Made by a program: the position numbers and the translations under genes. Source: a virus. From it: a stretch of 24,959 nucleotides of DNA. Shown one piece after another: positions 22,876 to 24,959 of this stretch. How positions within the stretch are numbered: the stretch's first letter is position 1; every line of letters starts with the position of its first letter. The stretch is from positions 1-24,959 of the IMG/VR virus record IMGVR_UViG_3300025645_000427; one strand, 5' to 3'. The notes under the pieces were generated by a model. That model ran no database searches, was not told the origin of the DNA, and worked only from the letters and a program-made list of their open reading frames with translations.

Positions 22876-23360
22876 TGTTAAGCAAACTTATAAAACAAGC
22901 ATTAAAAGGATTTAAAAAGCCTATGATATTAAAGGTAGTTAGATACAGACATTTAAAAGACCGTACAATAGGTAAACTTTATATTAATGATGTTTTTGAG
23001 TGCTACACTTTAGAAGATGCGGAAAGAGAGGTTAAGGTATGGGGGGAAACTTGTATACCTTTAGGGACTTATGAATTGAAGTTAAGACAAGAGGGAAGCT
23101 TTAATATAAGATATACTAAGAAATTTCCAGACTTTCACAAAGGTATGTTGCACGTTACTAACGTAGACAACTTTAAATATATACTTATTCATATAGGCAA
23201 CTTTATTAAAGACACTGCTGGTTGTTTATTAGTTGGCAAAGAGGTTAACGAATTAGAGAATTTAAGCCGTTCAACAGATGCTTATAAGCAAATGTACCAA
23301 AAGGTTATTAAAGGCTTTGAGAACGGACAAAAAGTATATATAACTTATGAAAACGAGTAA
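22875..23360 (+). CDS. DUF5675-family protein, probable lysis cassette enzyme, 161 aa
   Basis: Motifs of DUF5675 are clear: RTIGKLYINDVFECYTLEDA, GETCIPLGTYELKL, then ILIHIGNFIKDTAGCLLVGK. The conserved His, Asp and Cys in IHxGNxxxDTxGC are reminiscent of L,D-transpeptidase-like catalytic arrangements. The family occurs in phage and prophage lysis regions, but its reaction is not established to my knowledge. Located between the holin and the spanin-like genes, it is the only candidate endolysin here. It overlaps the next gene by 14 nt. Confidence 0.7.
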   Translation: MLSKLIKQALKGFKKPMILKVVRYRHLKDRTIGKLYINDVFECYTLEDAEREVKVWGETCIPLGTYELKLRQEGSFNIRYTKKFPDFHKGMLHVTNVDNFKYILIHIGNFIKDTAGCLLVGKEVNELENLSRSTDAYKQMYQKVIKGFENGQKVYITYENE

Positions 23361-23577
23361 CATTATAATCTTAGTTTTAGTATTGTTTAATATTTATTTG
23401 CTATTTTCGATAAGTAATAAAGAAACTACAACAGTTATTAATAATCATTACACTATCCAAAAGGATAAAATACTCAAAGAATATGAAGTTAAAAAAGACA
23501 GTATTAAAAACTATGTTATGCCTTTGCCTAGTGATACCGTTTACAAGTTATACTCAGAGTGGCTTAATAACAGATAG
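23347..23577 (+). CDS. i-spanin-like small membrane protein, 76 aa
   Basis: One N-terminal transmembrane segment (IIILVLVLFNIYLLFSI, residues 6-22) is followed by a roughly 50-residue, charged, coiled-coil-like periplasmic part (YTIQKDKILKEYEVKKDSIK) ending WLNNR. The layout equals that of Rz-type inner-membrane spanins, at the usual place after the endolysin-type gene. The start of the next gene lies inside this one in another frame, again as in Rz/Rz1. No sequence family was recognised, so the call rests on topology and position. Confidence 0.5.
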   Translation: MKTSNIIILVLVLFNIYLLFSISNKETTTVINNHYTIQKDKILKEYEVKKDSIKNYVMPLPSDTVYKLYSEWLNNR

Positions 23578-23821
23578 TATAAAAACATATACCTTTACAG
23601 ATGTACAAATTAGTAAAATGTTTATTGCAAGTTTGGAGCTTGATGCTTGTAATAAGACAGTGGTTGATTTATCTAACTTAATAGACTCAGCACAATTAAA
23701 GATTAATACTTTAGATTACGTTATACACGAGAAGAGTAAAAAGATAATAACCTTAAAGAAGTGGCGTTCTATTGGTTTAAGTTTTGGAGTGGTTGGATTA
23801 TTATTTGTTATATTCACATAA
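23483..23821 (+). CDS. Secreted/membrane protein overlapping the i-spanin-like gene, 112 aa
   Basis: The gene starts 95 nt before the end of the upstream gene, in a different frame. It has an N-terminal signal peptide (KKTVLKTML, a Cys/Leu/Val core, then IPFTSYTQ, cleavage likely near residue 25). A periplasmic helical region follows (about 26-90) and a C-terminal transmembrane helix (WRSIGLSFGVVGLLFVIF, about 94-111). It lacks a clear lipobox, so it is not a classic Rz1 lipoprotein. It may be the partner of the i-spanin-like protein in disrupting the envelope. The strong RNA promoter at 23804 overlaps its last codons. Confidence 0.5.
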   Translation: MKLKKTVLKTMLCLCLVIPFTSYTQSGLITDSIKTYTFTDVQISKMFIASLELDACNKTVVDLSNLIDSAQLKINTLDYVIHEKSKKIITLKKWRSIGLSFGVVGLLFVIFT

Positions 23822-23834
23822 ATAGTTATATTTG
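23804..23834 (+). promoter_or_regulatory. Perfect Bacteroidota promoter (TTTG-N19-TATATTTG)
   Basis: TTTG (23804-23807), exactly 19 nt, then TATATTTG (23827-23834) is a full match to the consensus TTTG-N19-TAnnTTTG and the strongest promoter in the window. No ORF follows; it probably drives the RNA from about 23838. Confidence 0.8.
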
Positions 23835-23837
23835 CAT

Positions 23838-24262
23838 AACAGTAATTACAATACCTCTTAATAATGTGTCCCAGTGTAATTCTTTTAACTAAATGCTCTT
23901 TGATTATATGATTAACAAGATTTAAAACCATACGGGGCTGGTAGGTCGTTTGCATAATTGGCATCTAGTGACTAAAGGAAATTTAAAACTGATTCAGCAG
24001 TTAGTTAATTAATAGATGTAAGTCGAAAGGAGTTACCACAGTTGCAACTGTAATAAGCGTAAACCTTACCCTACTGAAAAGGCAAAGAGCATTTTATTTT
24101 GTTTATTAAATAATTATACATACCTTCACAAAGTCATCACGTAGTCCTTTCATAAGACTTGAAAGATTAACTACTAGGTAGGGTAATTAAATACCTTAGA
24201 TATTTTTTTATGTAACTCTACTGTTATACTGCCCTAGTCATTAAATTGGTTAGGGTTTTTTT
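23838..24262 (+). ncRNA. Large structured noncoding RNA of unknown class (about 420 nt)
   Basis: A 477-bp stretch without a credible ORF starts just after a perfect promoter and ends in an intrinsic terminator. Complementary segments: 23836-23844 with 24219-24227 (9 bp, closing the ends), 23844-23850 with 23875-23881 (7 bp), 23891-23902 with 24083-24094 (12 bp, enclosing 180 nt), 23987-23991 with 23998-24002 (5 bp), the 14-nt palindrome at 24038-24051, and 24066-24074 with 24178-24186 (9 bp). The last crosses the 12-bp helix, so it is a pseudoknot or an alternative fold. The exact start is inferred from promoter spacing. I cannot match it to tmRNA, RNase P RNA, group I intron or a riboswitch. 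Confidence 0.7.
24232..24262 (+). terminator. Intrinsic terminator of the structured RNA
   Basis: CCCTAGTC (24232-24239) pairs with GGTTAGGG (24248-24255; two G-U pairs) around the loop ATTAAATT, followed by seven T residues (24256-24262). It works on the + strand only; the opposite strand has no T-run after the stem. Confidence 0.75.
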
Positions 24263-24298
24263 CGTACGATATATAAATAAAAATTAAAAATAATACAG

Positions 24299-24850
24299 TT
24301 AATACCCTGCTCTTTCCTTATGTTTATTTATATAATTATCTTTACCTGTCAACTTATTAAATTCTTTAAGGATACTTAATACTGATTTAATACTTGCATT
24401 TCTTCCCTTTTCAATTTCGGAAATAGAACTTCTGCTCATACCTGTTTTATTAGCTAAATCGGTTTGAGATATATTATGAAGTATTCTATTATTTTTTATT
24501 ACCGAGCCTATATCTTCTAAATCTTTTATCAAGTCTACATAAACATCTTTTAATTTTATATATTCAGAGTAGTGTTGTTTATTTAATATATTAGGGTTTA
24601 TTTTACATTGGTAATCTATATGTTTTATTTCTAATTCTATTAAATTATTTATATCATCTGTTTCCTCTAATATTATTATTTTAGGAAAAACGAATATAGA
24701 CTTTAAGCTATCAACCCAATCATTTACTTCTTTAGAATGAGAGTTTGTTAAATGACTTAATGGTCTATCAATACCAATAGAGCTTTTACCTACATAATAA
24801 CACAAATCTGTTCTCGGGTCAAATAGACCGTAAATTATATTTTTTCGCAT
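24299..24850 (-). CDS. GIY-YIG nuclease fused to XRE-type HTH, 183 aa
   Basis: The N-terminal part (residues 1-80) is a GIY-YIG nuclease: IYGLF (residues 6-10) for GIY, YYVGKSSIG (18-26) for YIG, R29 in DRPLSH as the likely catalytic Arg, and a Glu in ELEIKHI (73-75). Residues about 115-165 form an XRE-family HTH (ISQTDLANKTGMSRSSISEI, then EKGRNASIKSVLSIL). The protein would bind a defined DNA site through the HTH and nick or cut nearby, a homing-endonuclease-like design, and could also regulate itself. It is on the opposite strand to the rest of the phage, 36 nt past the RNA terminator. The upstream ORF overlaps its start by 16 nt. Confidence 0.72.
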   Translation of the reverse strand: MRKNIIYGLFDPRTDLCYYVGKSSIGIDRPLSHLTNSHSKEVNDWVDSLKSIFVFPKIIILEETDDINNLIELEIKHIDYQCKINPNILNKQHYSEYIKLKDVYVDLIKDLEDIGSVIKNNRILHNISQTDLANKTGMSRSSISEIEKGRNASIKSVLSILKEFNKLTGKDNYINKHKERAGY

Positions 24851-24959
24851 ATTTTATTTATTTGTTTTTTCCAATTATTTTTACCAAAGCACCAAATGCC
24901 TTTTGTTTTTGTTTGTGAGTTTATTAAATTATTCTCGTAATTATCATCATCTAAATGGA
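24835..24959 (-). CDS. Partial ORF, HNH/AP2-like C-terminus (5' end outside window)
   Basis: The frame is open to the window edge. It ends with HLDDDNYENNLINSQ, then KGIWCFGKNNWKKQI and a short tail before TAA. The H-L-D-x-D-x-x-x-N-N-x-I-N pattern resembles the HNH fold of homing endonucleases (H-x-D-G-x-x-x-N-N), and KGIWCFGKNNWKKQI resembles the W-rich AP2-type DNA-binding tail found after it. It overlaps the GIY-YIG gene start by 16 nt, so both may be cotranscribed. Only about 40 residues are visible. Confidence 0.4.
   Translation of the reverse strand, partial: HLDDDNYENNLINSQTKTKGIWCFGKNNWKKQINKICEKI

Noticed and set aside
23966-24147. Group I intron core (GACTA at 23970-23974 pairing with TAGTC at 24142-24146 as P7)
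   Set aside because: The flanking genes are not split, the unit has its own promoter and terminator, and the other conserved core elements (P, Q, R, S) are not recognisable. AGTC/GACT words occur repeatedly here, so the match is weak.
23838-24262. tmRNA, because the RNA has end pairing, suitable length and a GGGGCTG segment (23934-23940)
   Set aside because: There is no tRNA-like acceptor/T-arm at the ends, no CCA-type end, no T-loop motif and no tag reading frame ending in Ala codons.
23840-24262. tRNA genes or a known riboswitch in the RNA region
   Set aside because: No cloverleaf or GGTTC-type T-arm and no known riboswitch core motif could be found by eye.
1-24959. CRISPR array or insertion sequence
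   Set aside because: No regularly spaced repeats and no transposase gene or terminal inverted repeats of an IS were seen.

Overview
This window is part of a tailed-phage genome (lytic phage or prophage) from a Bacteroidota host, most likely a flavobacterium. The sequence is AT-rich and genes are packed end to end on the + strand, many joined by ATGA or TAATG overlaps. Shine-Dalgarno sites are mostly absent. Three promoters match the Bacteroidota primary-sigma consensus (TTTG, 19-nt spacer, TAnnTTnG). The long TerL-to-lysis block, with a tape-measure protein and tail-tube candidate, suggests a long-tailed (siphovirus-like) virion.

Layout. (1) 1-3403: end of an early or middle region, with the 3' end of a VRR-NUC nuclease followed by about a dozen small accessory genes, mostly unknown. 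One is a DnaJ-type Cys-rich mini-protein, several are membrane proteins, and one ORF is tightly bracketed by a 16-nt inverted repeat. (2) 3473-4700: a canonical promoter drives an apparently leaderless phage sigma-like gene and three small genes. (3) 4678-7260: terminase small and large subunits, then a gene resembling a tail-assembly chaperone with a clear -1 frameshift signal (T9 run). (4) 7277-14980: tail module, with an HK97-gp10-like protein, two large tail/baseplate proteins, two receptor-binding candidates (one LamG-like) and the tape measure. (5) 15016-17654: head module, with an XkdF-type protease-scaffold, major capsid protein, and a tail-tube candidate flanked by hairpins. (6) 17700-22399: portal with a fused C-terminal Cys/His domain, connector and completion proteins, and a capsid or tail fibre. 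(7) 22399-23821: lysis cassette, with a holin, a DUF5675 protein and an overlapping spanin-like pair.

(8) 23804-24262 is the most unusual stretch. It has a perfect host-type promoter, about 420 nt without a credible ORF, several long complementary segments (a 9-bp end-closing helix, a 12-bp helix, a possible 9-bp pseudoknot), and an intrinsic terminator. I read it as a large structured noncoding RNA of a class I do not recognise. (9) On the opposite strand beyond it lie a GIY-YIG nuclease fused to an XRE-type HTH domain and, at the window edge, the tail of an HNH/AP2-like ORF. Together they resemble a homing-endonuclease cluster.

Functional reading: the sigma-like protein probably helps switch to late transcription. 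The terminase, head and tail modules then build the particle, the lysis cassette releases it, and the RNA is a separate, strongly expressed unit at the end of the late operon. All family calls come from motif recognition by eye; no database search was run.
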